This document shows positions 10,618-24,196 of a stretch of DNA of 64,000 nucleotides, in pieces. A model generated the notes under the pieces. That model searched no databases. It saw only the letters and a list, made by a program, of their open reading frames with translations, and was not told the origin of the DNA. How positions within the stretch are numbered: the first letter of the stretch is position 1; each line of letters begins with the position of its first letter. A program made the translations under genes and the position numbers. Source of the DNA: Coprinopsis marcescibilis (taxonomy: Eukaryota > Basidiomycota > Agaricomycetes > Agaricales > Psathyrellaceae); contig ML210206.1 of NCBI GenBank assembly GCA_004369085.1, positions 1-64,000 on the forward strand, given 5' to 3'.

Positions 10618-12089
10618 ATGTTTTCGAGAACACAGTCATTGGTGACGAGCTGCAGACACGTTAGATGGTTTGCTGCTCGGCCAGCACAGAAACCAGTGGA
10701 CGCTATCCAACTACTGGAGCAGCAACATGCACGGCTTCTCAAAGTCGTCCAGCGACGCGTTGAAGAGCGGAATCGTGTAAAAGCACAGGTACTTTCGTCT
10801 TCGTTGTGTCATATCTGAGAACTGAACTGCAACTCAGATATCGCCAGACACGTCGACCAAAGAAGACATTGCTCGTATGAAGCAGGTCAAGGAGACAGAA
10901 CCTTTCGAAACCGCGTGGGACCGTTGGAAGGAGACGAGACAGGTCAACACTTTCACTAAGCGCTCAAGGGTATTGCTAACCAGCAATTCTGCAGTAGTTG
11001 TTGGACGAAACCCAGGTACTACTCAACGACCCAGACCCTTCAATGCGCTTGATGGCTTCGGAAGAATATGCGTTACTCAAGGACCAGGCAACTGAGTTGC
11101 TGCAATCCACCTTCCCCACACTTTTGGTCCCACAGTCAACAACAAGTCATCTCTCCGCACTTTTAGAACTTAAATCCGGTGTCGGAGGACAAGAGGCGGG
11201 CCTTTTCGTAGGAGAGATGCTCCGCATGTACCAACGGCTAGCTAGTGACAAGGGTTGGAAGGTGGATATTATTGCCAAAAACGATAACGACGATGGTGGG
11301 GTCAAGGATGCAATCGTCGAGGTCAAAGGCGCAGGCGCATACGATGCGCTGCGTTATGAAAGTGGGGTTCATCGAGTACAGCGCGTCCCGGCCACAGATT
11401 CGAAAGGCAGGGTGCACACCAGTGCGGTAGCAGTCTTAGTAAGTCACATCCCTCATTGCTAATTCCAGACACCCATTGTTGACAGGTTATGCCCCTTGTC
11501 GAGGAGAACGATAAGCAAGGAGAAGAACTGTTTACCATGGACGAGATTAAGCTCGAAGTTATGCGTGCTCGTGGAGCTGGTGGCCAGGTTCGTCTCCATT
11601 CTATCCAACAGTCCTCCAGGATTCACTCTTATACGAAATGACAGCACGTCAATAAAACTGAATCAGCAGTCCGACTCACGCACATCCCAACTGGTATCAC
11701 TGTTTCAATGCAAGACGAGCGTAGTCAACATCAGAATCGAAGAAGGGCGTTCCAAGTCCTACGGTCGCGTCTTTTGGACCAAAAGATTCAAAAGGACATG
11801 GCCGCACGCAGGGCAACACGACTGAATCTTGTCAGTAGTGCGGACCGAAGTGACAAAATCCGCACATATAACTTTGCTCAAGTGAGCATTTACTCGCCTT
11901 CAAGTGAAATCGCAAATCCTCACATATTTCGGCCAATAGGAGCGCGTAACAGATCATCGTATCGGCCTCACTTTGATGAACCTCTCGTCCGTTATGGAAG
12001 GCGACGGCTTACTTGACTTTATCGAGGCACTTCAAAAGCACCAAAACGAAACAGAGATGGAAGAGATGCTCGCGAACGACATAGACTAG
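10618..12089 (+). CDS. MRF1: mitochondrial peptide chain release factor 1
   Basis: The gene has six exons. The N-terminus is Arg-rich and hydroxylated ([17 protein letters not shown]), typical of a mitochondrial presequence. The class-I release-factor body follows: the stop-codon-recognition domain region near [19 protein letters not shown] and [20 protein letters not shown], then MRARGAGGQ, whose GGQ is the peptidyl-tRNA hydrolysis motif. An intron falls exactly after the GGQ codons, and the next exon resumes with [18 protein letters not shown]. The C-terminal exons give [20 protein letters not shown] and the stop at 12087-12089. The product terminates translation on mitochondrial ribosomes and should be modified by an Mtq-type methylase on the GGQ glutamine (family knowledge). 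POL2 follows on the same strand after 184 bp. Confidence 0.95.
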
Positions 12090-12165
12090 ATTATATCTTA
12101 CCCCACTGTACTCTATATATATCCCTGAGTATGAAATATTTTCTGAAATGCCAAGCCTTTTTACG

Positions 12166-12196
12166 ACGCGTGCCCATGATGGTGATTTGGACGCGT
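12166..12196. promoter_or_regulatory. two ACGCGT (MCB-like) sites upstream of POL2
   Basis: ACGCGT at 12166-12171 and 12191-12196 lie 108 and 78 bp before the POL2 ATG; a third copy lies just inside the coding region (12315-12320). In budding yeast POL2 and other replication genes are controlled at G1/S through this hexamer and MBF. The sequence match is direct; regulation in this fungus is inferred. Confidence 0.5.
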
Positions 12197-12273
12197 GGTA
12201 AGCCAGCTCACTTGACCCTTGACCACGATCAGCAACCCCAAATTACACCTTTCAGCTCTCTGTCCGTCCGTCG

Positions 12274-15200
12274 ATGGCAAGAGGCCGCGGCAATTTTGGT
12301 CTATCCAGTCGGACACGCGTTCGTGGCACTTTCAGAGGCAACCGTGGTGGTTTCCGGGGACGCGGTAGAGGAGGCTCCAAACCAGGAGGCCCAGACGGAC
12401 CAGCGCCCGTCCGAGAAGACGATGGAACACAATTAGCAGAAAAGTTTGAAAGGATAGCAGTCAATGACGAAGTGGATGAAAAGTTGGGCTTTGCCCGGGT
12501 CTCAGAAGGACCCCGTAAAGAGGGATGGTTAATCAATATGCACCCAGTGAGCAGCTTTTCAAAGTCTTTTCCTTCTTGAAACTTATAATCGAGTGTCATG
12601 GACAGACTACAATCAAAGACCCAGATTGGCCTTCAGGAAGAGCAGCAGTTGACTATTATTTCATCCAAGATGACGGAGGGATGTTCAAATGCACATTTCA
12701 GTACGACCCCTACTTTTTTATTGCCTGCAAGGTTCGTCCTGGTAAACCGTTTTAGCAAACACCTCATGCTAATACATATCTATGACCAGGCTGGCACAGA
12801 AACAACGGTCGAAGAATGGCTAAAGAAGCACTTTGAAGGCCTTGTCTGCAAAATTAGCCGCGACAAGAAAGAGGACCTCAAGATGCCCAACCACCTCATG
12901 GGTCACCGCCGCACCTTCCTCAAGATTTCTTTCCGCAACATTCAAGACCTGCTCGCCGTACGCCGTGAAATTGCACCCCTCGCCCTCGCCAACAGCGCCA
13001 AACGTGATGCAGTCGACGCGTACGCAGAGGTTGTTCGGGCAACGACAAGCGTCGACATAGAGATGGAGAACGACGAGTTTGGTGGCGGGGAAAGCTGGGC
13101 CTCTTCCTCACGCGGTGCCCAGGCGCGCGACGCGGACCCCCGAGAATCTATCATTGACATTCGCGAATACGACGTGCCGTACTATCTGCGAGTGGCTATC
13201 GACAACGAAATTCGCGTCGGTCTGTGGTATGCCATCACATTCGCAGAAGGCCAACCTTCGTTTTCCCAGCTCACTGAACGTGTCAAGCGTGCGGATCCAG
13301 TGGTTATGGCCTACGACATCGAAACCACTAAAGCCCCACTCAAGTTCCCAGACCAAGCCATCGACCAGGTCATGATGATTTCGTACATGGTTGATGGCCA
13401 AGGCTACCTCATCACCAACCGTGATATCGTAAGTGAGGATATTGAAGACTTTGAGTATACTCCAAAGGACGGATACGAGGGTCCGTTCATTGTTTTCAAC
13501 GAGCCGAACGAGGTAGGTTTCAGGTACATTTATCCCTTCCAAATGCTCACTGTGTACCCAATTCAGGCCGCAACGTTAAAGCGCTTCTTCTCTCACATTC
13601 AAGATGTCAAACCAACTATCATGGCGACATTTAACGGAGATTTCTTCGATTTCCCCTTTTTAGATGCTCGTTGCAAGGTCAACGGACTGGACATGTTCCT
13701 GGAGACAGGATTCGCAATTGATGCAGAGGAGGAATACAAGAGCAGAACATGCGTCCACATGGACGCATTCCGCTGGGTGAAGCGAGACTCGTACTTGCCA
13801 CAAGGCAGTCAAGGTCTCAAAGCTGTTACAACAGCGAAACTGGGGTATAACCCCATTGAACTGGATCCAGAACTCATGACACCGTAAGGTTCCGATTATG
13901 CTTGTCGTGTTCGCAAACTCATGCTTTTGGCAGATACGCTGTCGAGCAACCCCAAGTTCTCGCCCAATACTCCGTCTCCGACGCCGTTGCAACGTATTAT
14001 CTATACATGAAATACGTACATCCGTTCATCTTCTCGCTCTGTAACATCATTCCACTCAATCCGGATGAGGTTCTTCGGAAAGGTAGTGGCACCCTTTGCG
14101 AAACCCTTCTCATGGTAAGCTATTGCAGGCTTGGTCCAGGTTATCGGTGTTGATTATTTTATAGGTTGAAGCATATCGTGGTCGTATTATCATGCCCAAC
14201 CGGCACGAAGAAACGCACGGCAGTATGTACGAAGGTCATTTGCTCGCGTCGGAAACCTACGTCGGCGGGCATGTGGAGGCTCTCGAAGCAGGAGTATTCC
14301 GGAGCGACATCTCGACAGACTTCAAGATAGTTCCAGCGGCCGTGCAGCAGGTGGGAATCACTTTACGCGGCCTCAACTTCCATTGACGTTAATAACCCTA
14401 TAGCTCATCGACGACCTTGACTCTGCCCTCAAATTTTGCATCACCGAAGAATCGAATTGCAAGCTAGAGGACGTTGCAAACTATGAAGAAGTCAAAGGAG
14501 AGATAACCTCTATGCTCGAGAACCTACGCGACAACCCCAAACGCATGGACAACCCACTCATCTACCATCTCGACGTTGCAGCCATGTACCCCAACATCAT
14601 GTTGTCCAACCGTCTACAGCCCGACTCCATGGTTGATGAATCTGTCTGCGCCGTGTGCGACTTCAATCGCCCCGGCAAGACCTGTGACCGCCGCCTCGAA
14701 TGGGCTTGGCGTGGCGAATACTTCCCTGCCCACCGCGACGAGTTCAACATGATCAAACATGCCCTGAACCAAGAAACGTTCCCGCCCCGCAAACCACACG
14801 AATCCCAACGCCGCTTCACAGACTTATCCGCCTCGGAGCAAACTGTCCTCCTCCACAAACGTCTCGGAGACTACTCACGCAAGGTCTACAAGAAGACTAA
14901 AGAGACAAAGGTCGAAACCCGAGAATCCATCGTTTGCCAACGCGAAAATCCCTTTTACGTCGACACTGTCCGGCGGTTCCGCGACAGACGTTACGAGTAT
15001 AAAGGGCTGCACAAGACATGGAAAAAGAACCTCGACACCTACCAGTCCGAATCCCGCTCTCTCGCCGAGGTAGATGAAGCCAAGAAGATGATTGTGCTCT
15101 ACGACTCACTTCAACTTGCACATAAGTGTATCCTCAACTCTTTCTATGGCTACGTCATGCGAAAGGGTGCCCGATGGCATTCGATGGAGATGGCTGGAAT

Positions 15201-18200
15201 TACCTGCCTGACGGGGGCGACCATCATCCAAATGGCACGAGCACTCGTCGAACAGCTTGGCCGGCCACTTGAACTAGATACAGATGGTATTTGGTGCATG
15301 CTGCCCGGGGTGTTCCCAGAAAACTTCAAGTTCAAGCTCAAGAGCGGGAAGGCTATTGGGTTCTCATACCCGTGTACCATGCTCAACCATCTCGTCTACG
15401 CACAGTTCACCAACCACCAATACCATGATCTCGATCCTCAAACCGGAGAATACGCCATCCACAGCGAAAACTCTATCTTCTTCGAGCTGGACGGGCCTTA
15501 CAAAGCCATGATCCTTCCATCCTCCAAGGAAGAGGATAAGTTGCTGAAGAAGCGATATGCCGTTTTCAACGACGACGGATCTCTTGCAGAGCTAAAGGGA
15601 TTCGAGGTCAAACGACGAGGCGAACTACAACTCATCAAAGTCTTTCAATCTCAAATATTTGAAAAGTTCTTGTTGGGAGATACGCTACAAAGTTGCTACG
15701 CAGCTGTAGCACAAGTCGCCGACCAATGGCTTGACATCCTCTACAGCCGTGCTGAAAATCTCTCAGACCAGGAATTGGTCGACCTGATCGCCGAGAACCG
15801 CAGCATGTCCAAGACGCTCGCAGAATACGGGGCCCAAAAGTCAACATCCATTAGCACCGCTAAGCGGCTCGCAGAATTTTTGGGTGACCAAATGGTCAAA
15901 GACAAAGGTCTTGCCTGCAAATTCATCATCTCTGCCAAACCCATCGGTGCACCAGTCACCGAGCGTGCAGTTCCCGTAGCCATCTTTTCCGCAGAACAAT
16001 CCGTCAAACGCACCTACCTCCGTAAATGGCTCAAAGACAACAGTCTCACCAATTTCGACCTTCGCTCTATCTTGGACTGGAATTACTACATCGAGCGGCT
16101 GGGCTCCGTCATCCAAAAGCTCATCACTATCCCCGCTGCCATGCAAAAGGTTACCAACCCCGTTCCGCGAGTACGCCACCCTGACTGGCTCTTCCGTCGC
16201 GTTGCAAGCCAGGTCGACAAGTTCAAGCAGAACAAGATGACAGATTTCTTCCGTACTAAGGCCACCGACGACGATGTTGGTGATATGGAAGACCTTCCTG
16301 CCGCATCTGTCAATCCCAACAGGCTGCGACTGGTCCCTGTGGAGAAGAAGTTCGTACGCCAGGAATCTGAACCACCAGAGGAGCAAGATGCTGGGCCTAT
16401 ACCCGACCCTACGCGCAACTATTCTGCGTGGATCCGCAGGATGCGGCCTAAATGGAAAGCAAGGGTCCAAGGTCGATTCGCAGAACCTGGTAGCGCAGTG
16501 GTTCCTTCTATGTTCCAGAACGTCAAGCCCATGGCTGTCAGCAGCCGCTGGGACGTGCTGCAAATTCGACATAGCAAGATCCCCGGAAGATTTATTCTTT
16601 GGGCCTACGCTGACTCCAAGCTCATATCTATTCCGCTGCGGATACCCAGGGAGTTCTACGTTCACCTCAAGAAGTCTACACCAGAAATGTTCCGGCCAGA
16701 ATTCTACTCATGCGACAAAGTGACACGTAACCTCCCACACGACCTTCCCTGTACGAATCTGTTCAAGATATCAGTGCGCGAGGATGTGTATCAAGACATT
16801 CAGGAACATTTCATTGACCTGACCAATGACCCTAACGTGGATGGAGTATATGAGCTACAGGTAACGTCTACCGGATCGACCACGACACTCCTAAACCCTG
16901 ACTCCGTTTTTGTAGGTTCCCCTCGTAATTCGAGGACTTCTGAAGCTGGGGAAGTCCTGTGCAATGTCCGGCACGGGCATGAGTATCAATAGGGCTCAAG
17001 AAAATGGCTTGGGCCTTCAACAGCTAGAGACCTGCTTCGTTCCAGGCCAGAAGTACCTCGACGATGGAAAGGCAGCGAAAAACGTATTCCTTTACCACGC
17101 ATCCACCGCAAACAACGCCGTCCAAGTCTTTGCAATGTTTTACCCATCTGGTCACGTCAAGCTTCACACAGTCGATCCCGTGGTCCGGCGCCAGCATATT
17201 CCCAACCTCGAGGACACCTATCGCGATATTCATGCCAAGCACCAGAAAGCATATGGCAAGAGTGCCTCTTTCTCATACCCGTCATCCCTCACCTTCGAAA
17301 CCATATACCACACGAACGATTCTGCAGCTTTGAAGGCAATTTCTCGTGAATTGGGATTGTTGGCGGATTCTTCCCTCATGGTCATCATTTCATCCAACAA
17401 AGACATCTCCTACTTCGAACGACTCGTGCCCAAACTGTCTAAATTCCCCGTCCTCACCATGACTGCTGCTCGAAATACCCATCTTCTCAGCGGTCTCCCG
17501 TGGCAGTCTACGGCAGGACAAAAGATCCTCAAAAGGTACCTCTCTGTTGCTCCTTGGCTGGATCGGATGATTGCACTCGCCAACTATTACGATGTTCCCA
17601 TTGGTCACATTGAAGGAGATATACCTTTGCTGCTTGCCGATATTACTTTTGCTCGGCGGCTTCTGCAGCAAGATACGGTGCTGTGGTGGTCTCCCAGTGA
17701 TCAGCCTGATCTGGGTGGAATCGAAGCGGACATGCATTCACTCGAAGATTTGCCACGCACAGACTTCCTCTCTCCTGGCGTGTACACCAACGTATGTTTG
17801 GAAGTCACTGTTCGCAACCTGGCAGTGGACGCCGTCCTACAGTCCGTTCTCATCAACGAGCTGGAGGGCAGTGGTGGGGCAACCTCATTCGATGCCGTCT
17901 CTCACACGCTGGATGAATATAAGGCAGGGGAATCTCAACGCGACATCACCCTTGGTGGCTCCAAGGTGTCAACCAACGCCTTTAATATCCTCAAGAATAT
18001 GATCAAAAGCTGGCTATTGGATAAAATCGAACATGAAGGCAATAGCCCAGCATCGCTGGCTATCGACCACTTCTGGCGTTGGATAACATCCAAGGGATCG
18101 CAACTCTACGATGCTTCCCTCCATCACTTCATCTTTGGACTCATGAGGAAAACCTTCATCCAAATGTTGGCTGAATTCAAGCGCTTAGGCTCACACGTGG

Positions 18201-19396
18201 TTTACGCCGATTTCAGCACTATCCTACTTGCGACCTCAAAGCCCCCTGGAACCGCTCACGCATACGCCACATATATTACCACGGCCGTCACATCCCACGA
18301 ACTTTTCCAACACATATACCTCCGCACCGACAAATTCTACGACTTCCTTGTTTGCATGGATCGCGCAAACGTGGGTGGCGTTGTCTGCGAAGACCCGCTC
18401 GCTGTTGAACCTCCGAATCAACTTTCCATTGAGATGACCTGGAACATCGAAAAATTCCTCCCCCCCGCCATACAAGCGGACTTTGCATCAGTGGTCCAGT
18501 ACTTCATCGTAGAAATGTTCAAGATCAAGCGTAAAATCAACGCAGCTTCACGCGTTCCGATTCGGCCGGTTCAAAGTGACGAGCCTGACGCCATGCAACA
18601 GGAGGACTCAGCTAAAGCGAACGAAAATGCTTTGGTGGTCGAATTCATCGCAAGGCGTTTGACTCGGAAGATGCTTAGGACTGTGGGAAGCGTGCAGGAA
18701 CGCCAACAGGACGACGCAATGAACCCAGAGTCTGACGGTTCCTTCGACTTCCCAACACTTCCCGGGTCACATTTGCACATGTCCAACCCTTGTCTCGAGT
18801 TCATCAAATTTGCTTGCGCCGTCTTTTCGTTGGCCAAAGACTACCAAGTGGAGATCGGCCTCCTGAAACGCAACCTCTTGGAGCTTATCAATGTCAGGGA
18901 ATTCGCTCCAGAAGCCATGTATCGCAATCCGTGCGAGCCCCTACGGCTTGCAAATGTCCCCTGCCGCCACTGCGATTTGCTTCGGGACTTTGATTTCTGT
19001 CGGGACCCAACTCTGCTTCCCAACCAAACAGATGTTAATCCGAAGTGGTTATGCCCTGGATGTGGAGGAGAGTACGATCGGACCGTCATCGAATTTGGCC
19101 TCATAGACTTGACAAGAACAATGGAACAGAAGTTTGCTCGGCAAGATTTGCGATGCTCCAAGTGCCAACAAATTCAGTCAGACAACGTTTCTCGTTACTG
19201 CCACTGCTCAGGGTCCTACCAATTCATCATGAACAAGGCAGATGCAAGAAAAACGTTAAAGACGATGGTTAACGTCGCGAGGGAGTATAAATTGAATCGG
19301 TTGAAGGTAAATAATCACCCCAATCTTGCATTTGCTGTTGTTAATTGTTTCGTTCAGGAGTGTGCGCAAAGTTTGCTTTCTAGTTGGTCGGGTTGA
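12274..19396 (+). CDS. POL2: DNA polymerase epsilon catalytic subunit A
   Basis: Nine exons (12274-12546, 12606-12731, 12790-13512, 13567-13883, 13934-14114, 14165-14350, 14404-16860, 16916-19306, 19358-19396) sum to 2230 residues, almost the length of yeast Pol2 (2222). The N-terminus is RG-rich. Exonuclease motifs are intact: YDIETTKAP (about 308), [13 protein letters not shown] and [11 protein letters not shown]. Polymerase motifs are motif [18 protein letters not shown], motif [16 protein letters not shown] and motif C LDTDG (about 894). The Cys-containing insert [13 protein letters not shown] matches the region that binds an Fe-S cluster in Pol2. QNKMTDFF (about 1210) is a good PCNA-interaction box. 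The inactive C-terminal half ends with paired zinc modules (CRHC, CPGC; CSKC, CHC). It is the leading-strand replicase. The last intron (19307-19357) is 51 nt, stop-free and in frame, so an ORF caller would read through it. Upstream MCB-like sites fit S-phase expression. Confidence 0.97.
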
Positions 19397-19645
19397 TTCT
19401 TCAAGGACTCTATATCTGTATTTTCTCGCTTTCTACACACAATGTACCATTGTATCTTATGAACTAATGTAGTCAATATTCCACATGTATCATTACCATC
19501 AGAACAATCTTTTAAAGCTCGATAGGATTTTCCGAGGTCGACGCTCTTCGGGATGAACGTTTAGTGGTCTATAAATAATCACACAATAGGCTTATGGATT
19601 GTGTCTATTAATTATTACAAGAATTAATGGCCAAACAAACTAAGA

Positions 19646-22600
19646 TTAATCCTTCTTCAACCCGTTTGCCTGTTTCACCTCCGCTATGGCCTGCTCTATC
19701 CTACGCTTTTCACGTCGCTCATGTCCACGGGTTACCATAGGCTTCGGTGCCAAGTCGGCGAAGAGCGCCTTGCAGACCTTTTCAATAATCCAGCATCCAA
19801 TGAAGTCGATGACCATCGACGAGGTCAACCTCAACTTGAACTATATAAAGGAATATGCATTTTAGCGTCGTTGCGCGTAACCACAGGGCTTAGCCACTTA
19901 CCGAGTCCGTCATCTCAACGATTTGAAGCCAACGGTTGAGCTCGGGAATCAAGTCGGTTGCACCGGAGACAGCAACAGCACTGGCGCCAACAAGACCCCA
20001 CCAGAGTGCCCTGTTTTCACTGATGCCTTCACGGAACGGACGACCCTGGAAGTTGATTGCAAAAGTTGAAACTTGCTGGGACAGACCAAGAAGATAAATG
20101 GCAGTGTTCAACAGTGTAGGGCTGAACTTGGCCTCCAAATCCACTGGCCCAGATCTGATGATATTTTAAGCAAAGCGGCAAACTGAAGCGAGCGAAGATA
20201 CTCACGGTTCGATGGAATGCGAGAGGTTGGTGATGTATACCAGTGTCGCGATATGGAGAGCGAATTGGAACAAGACTGACAACAACACATAGAAGTTGAA
20301 GATGTTTCCTAGAGGTCGTTCTTTCGACAAGCGCTCGACAGGCTATGGACGAAAACTTAACACGCAAGGATGTCTGAAACCTAGAATCTTACTATACCTT
20401 GGCTCGAGAGATGCACAGGAAACAGACAGACATAAGCATTCCGCTGATTGTCACTTGATAGTCACCAAACTTGATGCCATCCAGGTACTGAACACTGAGA
20501 CTGTATGCAGTAATCAGGCAGTTCAAAGCAAGAATCTTGTACATCTGGATGGTGGCAACCAAGGTGCAGCGACCTTGCCTGATGATGTGCGTAACTGTCC
20601 TTCAGTCAGCCCAGGCTGCCTCTATTTCTGAGAGGGAAAACACTTACTCGCAGCAACGTGGTTCAATTTAGAGGTGAAAGGTGCAGCACAAGATGCATCT
20701 CCAAGCTTGATCTTAGGGACATCATCATCGCCCTCCATATCAGCCATTTTCTCTGTGATCGAAGCAAGGTCGAACTACAATCGATGTCAGATGCACTGGC
20801 AGTATTCATTCTGATGGCCTTAAAACACACCTTCTCCATGGGGTTCGTCTTTCTTGCAGCTTGAAGATCGGTTGCAGCCCGTTTCTGAGCCTCAACAAGG
20901 TCGGGCATGAGATGGGCAATAGCAGCCGGTACAGGTGGGGGTGCTTGGTTGAAACGAGCCGAGATGTTAAGCTGGCTTTCGTAAACCTTCTTGATCCTTT
21001 CCAGACGTTGGCGTTCAGCGATCTTTTGCAAATCTTCGGGAGTACCGTCCAAAAGTGCAACGCCGATGTGAGCTTGTTTAAGGGCACCGACATCGTTAGT
21101 TCCATCGCCGGCCATAAGCGTGACATAACCCAAAGTTTTCAAAGTGGTAAGGATGAACTCCTTTTGAGAAGGAGAAACCCGGGCGTAGACCCAAGTATTC
21201 TGAACCAGATCATTCCAGCTTGGCTTGTCCTCGAAATGCTTTAGCGCGGCGCCAGTAATACAGACGTCATATTCGTCGAACAACGTTGTGTCCAAAGGCT
21301 CTTCAGGGTTAACAGGGATGATCTTCCTTTCGTCAACAGTGCGCCAAACGAGATCTGAATGCGTGAAGAAGTTAGCCAATATGCGATACGCCCCCACGAA
21401 GATTAACTGACCGGCACTGTGCTTTGGTTCTTCGGCGAGGTCAAGAATGAGAACCTCTCTGTCAACGATCTCAACATCGCGAGCGACATGGATAGCGGTC
21501 AAGGGATTGTCTCCGGTAATCATGATGCACTGGTGAACAGTCAGCTCTGTTCGCTGAAAGCGTTGGCAATCAACTTACTCGATGGGACGAATCGGCCAAC
21601 ATTTTCAAAATTTCCACGGCATCAGGTTTGAGCGGGCAGTGGAAAACCAAGAATCCAGCAAATTTCAACACACTCTCGACTTGGGAGCGAGGAAGCTTGT
21701 TGATCTGGGAATGGAGTTAGATACTGAGCCCCGGTATATCTTGGCGTTCTGACCTTGTCATTTGTAAGATTCTCTATTTCCTTGGTCGCAAGTGCAAGGA
21801 CACGGCTTCCATTGCGAGTGTACCACTTATAGGTATCATCATAATAATCGGGCACAGTGGCAAGCATTCCTTTGATGGTTTCTGGTGCACCTTTGACAGC
21901 GACAAGAAGCTTTCCGTTGGGGAGGGCGGAGACGGTGGACATCCTTTTGAGTGCAGACGAGAATTGGAAGCGACGCTTGATGTTGATAATGGTCTTGTGT
22001 GGTGCATTGGCTTCAAGAGGTGCGAGCGTCTCGCCTGTAACCGAAACGATTTAACGGCGATGCAATTCAAAAAAAATTGATACACACCTTTGGCGATGGT
22101 CCAGCCTAATGCATCCAAAGTAGTCTTCTCCATCGGATCACCAACGATAGTTCCATCCTCCAGCTTGACTAAGGCGTGCGCTGCGGCGAGAGTCAAAGTA
22201 GTTTCGCGACTAACTTGCTTGACGTTCACAAGTTTACGGGGGTCTGATGCACTACAATCAAAGTTAAGGACGTTTAACAAACACATGAACGAAGTACTCA
22301 CTCAACACCAACGACACCTTCAAGATCCAAGTTTTCCGCAGTGATTGTGCCAGTCTTGTCGAAGCAGCAGACATCGACCCTGCCGGCATATGGGATACGG
22401 AAAGGTTCCGTACAGAAGATGGCTATAGACAATGGGTTAAGCAACTTGAGTGATTTTTTGGATGCTGCGAATCATTACGTACCGTACTTTGACAACGCAA
22501 CTAGTGACGCATTAACAGCCAAAGAAAGCTCCATAGGCAGCTCAGGCGGAACGACGCTGGTAACGATGAGGATACAGTCCAGGATAAGCTTGGAGGTCTT

Positions 22601-24196
22601 CAGGCCCCGTTCAACACCTATGAAACGTTAGTCAATCGCTGACCTTCGTCAAATTCCAACGCGGTCGTACCTTTCACCCAAACATACCAACTCGCGGCAA
22701 TGGCGAAGATGAGAAGGAATCCAATGAAAAGGAACGACTCCATGTTATTCGCCGAAACGCGTTCCGTCGAGAATATCATTGTTCGAACAAGTTGACCTTG
22801 AGCCGTGCCGAAGCCTGTGCGAAGCACTACACCGAGGCATCCACCATCTGGAGTCTTGATTGGAGAAGCGATCTCGCCTATGACCAGGGTTAAACTATGC
22901 GGGCACAAGAGATGGGAGGCGACATACTTGATTTGGAGGCTTGCAAAATCTTGGTTCCGCTAAACACCACAGAATTCTTGTGTGCTCCATCGACATCCAG
23001 GTTCTCTGAAGATTCCAAAACTTGGATTGACTCCTTGAGCAATGGGGTGGATTCGCCAGACAACATAGCCTCGTTGACAATACACGTGCCGTTGATGAGG
23101 AGTATGTCAGCTGGAACGGTAGTTTCACTGGATACCCGGGCTGCAATATTAGGTTAGCCATTACCAACATAGACAACCAGGAAGGTACACACCAACAGAA
23201 ACGATATCTCCAGGAAGAAGCTTGTCAGTTTGAAGTTCCACCCATTTGGAGTCACGGTAACACTGGATGGGGTATGGCGCAACGTTCATTGTTCGGAACT
23301 CTGTGAGTGTTCGGACTCGCTGCGGTACGCGTAAGCATCACGGCAAATATATGGCAATATACCCTCTTACCTGCCACACGACAGTGCACTCGAACATGAT
23401 CAACATGAAGAGGGTGAATAAACTGTAGTACCAATATTCGTCCAAGCACCACAGCGCAACACAGAAAATCTGGAAGACGAAGAAAGGGGCGGTTGCGTGT
23501 TCTGAGAACAGTTCCGTAAACGATGGAATCGGTATGTCGAATTCGTTGTTGCCATAAAGTTCTTGAAGCTCAGGGGTGGCGGTGTCATTCAGCGACTTGG
23601 GTTGCAGGAAAGTGCGAAGGGCGGGTTTGGCTGTACAGGGATAGGGAAGTCGAGTAAACGTGGGAGGATTGGTCGTCGACAATAGATAGTGATCCCGTTG
23701 GTAGTTGAAAGTGTACTTGACGCCTTTCTTCGATTCGGCCTTGTGAATTGGTACGATATCACCCACACCCCGATGCAATTTCGGAACGAGGCGAATGCAG
23801 TCGGCATCCTCTAACGATGCAGCCTAATCGGCGTTAGACGACACGTGTAACCAGAATGCCAGTGAACTCACCTTTCTAGTTGTAATCCAAGCCCGGGCGC
23901 CTGCATTCCACTTGGTGACAAGGAAACTAAGCGCGTGTCCAGCACCCAAAACCATGCAAGCAAGGAAGGTCCACTCCTCACTGACCAGCCACGTATCATA
24001 CTTCTCAAAATATGCATACGCTAGGACGGGATACAAGGAAAGGAACGGCAATCCATAGAGATGATTATGCCACGGAATCGAAACATGTAAACTCGCCCGT
24101 TCGATTTCGGGCGACTCGACGTTGACAGATGTCCTATTCATTGAACATAATATATCAGACCAGCACCACAGTCAGCGATACAGACAGCACTTACAT
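19646..24196 (-). CDS. SPF1: P5A-type ion/TM-helix dislocase ATPase, Spf1 family
   Basis: This is a multi-exon P-type ATPase. N-terminal membrane part: [37 protein letters not shown]. The phosphorylation site [12 protein letters not shown] is at about 22340-22375. The nucleotide/phosphorylation domain contains [25 protein letters not shown] and [20 protein letters not shown], the last being the P5A form of the hinge motif. C-terminal helices run through [18 protein letters not shown] and [19 protein letters not shown] to the end NGLKKD-stop. Spf1/ATP13A1 sits in the ER and removes mistargeted tail-anchored or signal helices from the membrane (established for the family). The start appears to be split: AT at 24196-24195, intron 24194-24134 (GTAAGT...AATAG), then G ACA TCT, giving [13 protein letters not shown]. 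An unspliced ATG at 24141 in the same frame gives MNRTSVNV instead. The gene is divergent from eL38. Confidence 0.93.

Noticed and set aside
16964..19396. A separate 810-codon gene downstream of the polymerase
   Set aside because: A GT-AG intron at 16861-16915 joins it in frame to the polymerase epsilon N-terminal half; it is the known inactive C-terminal half with the zinc modules.
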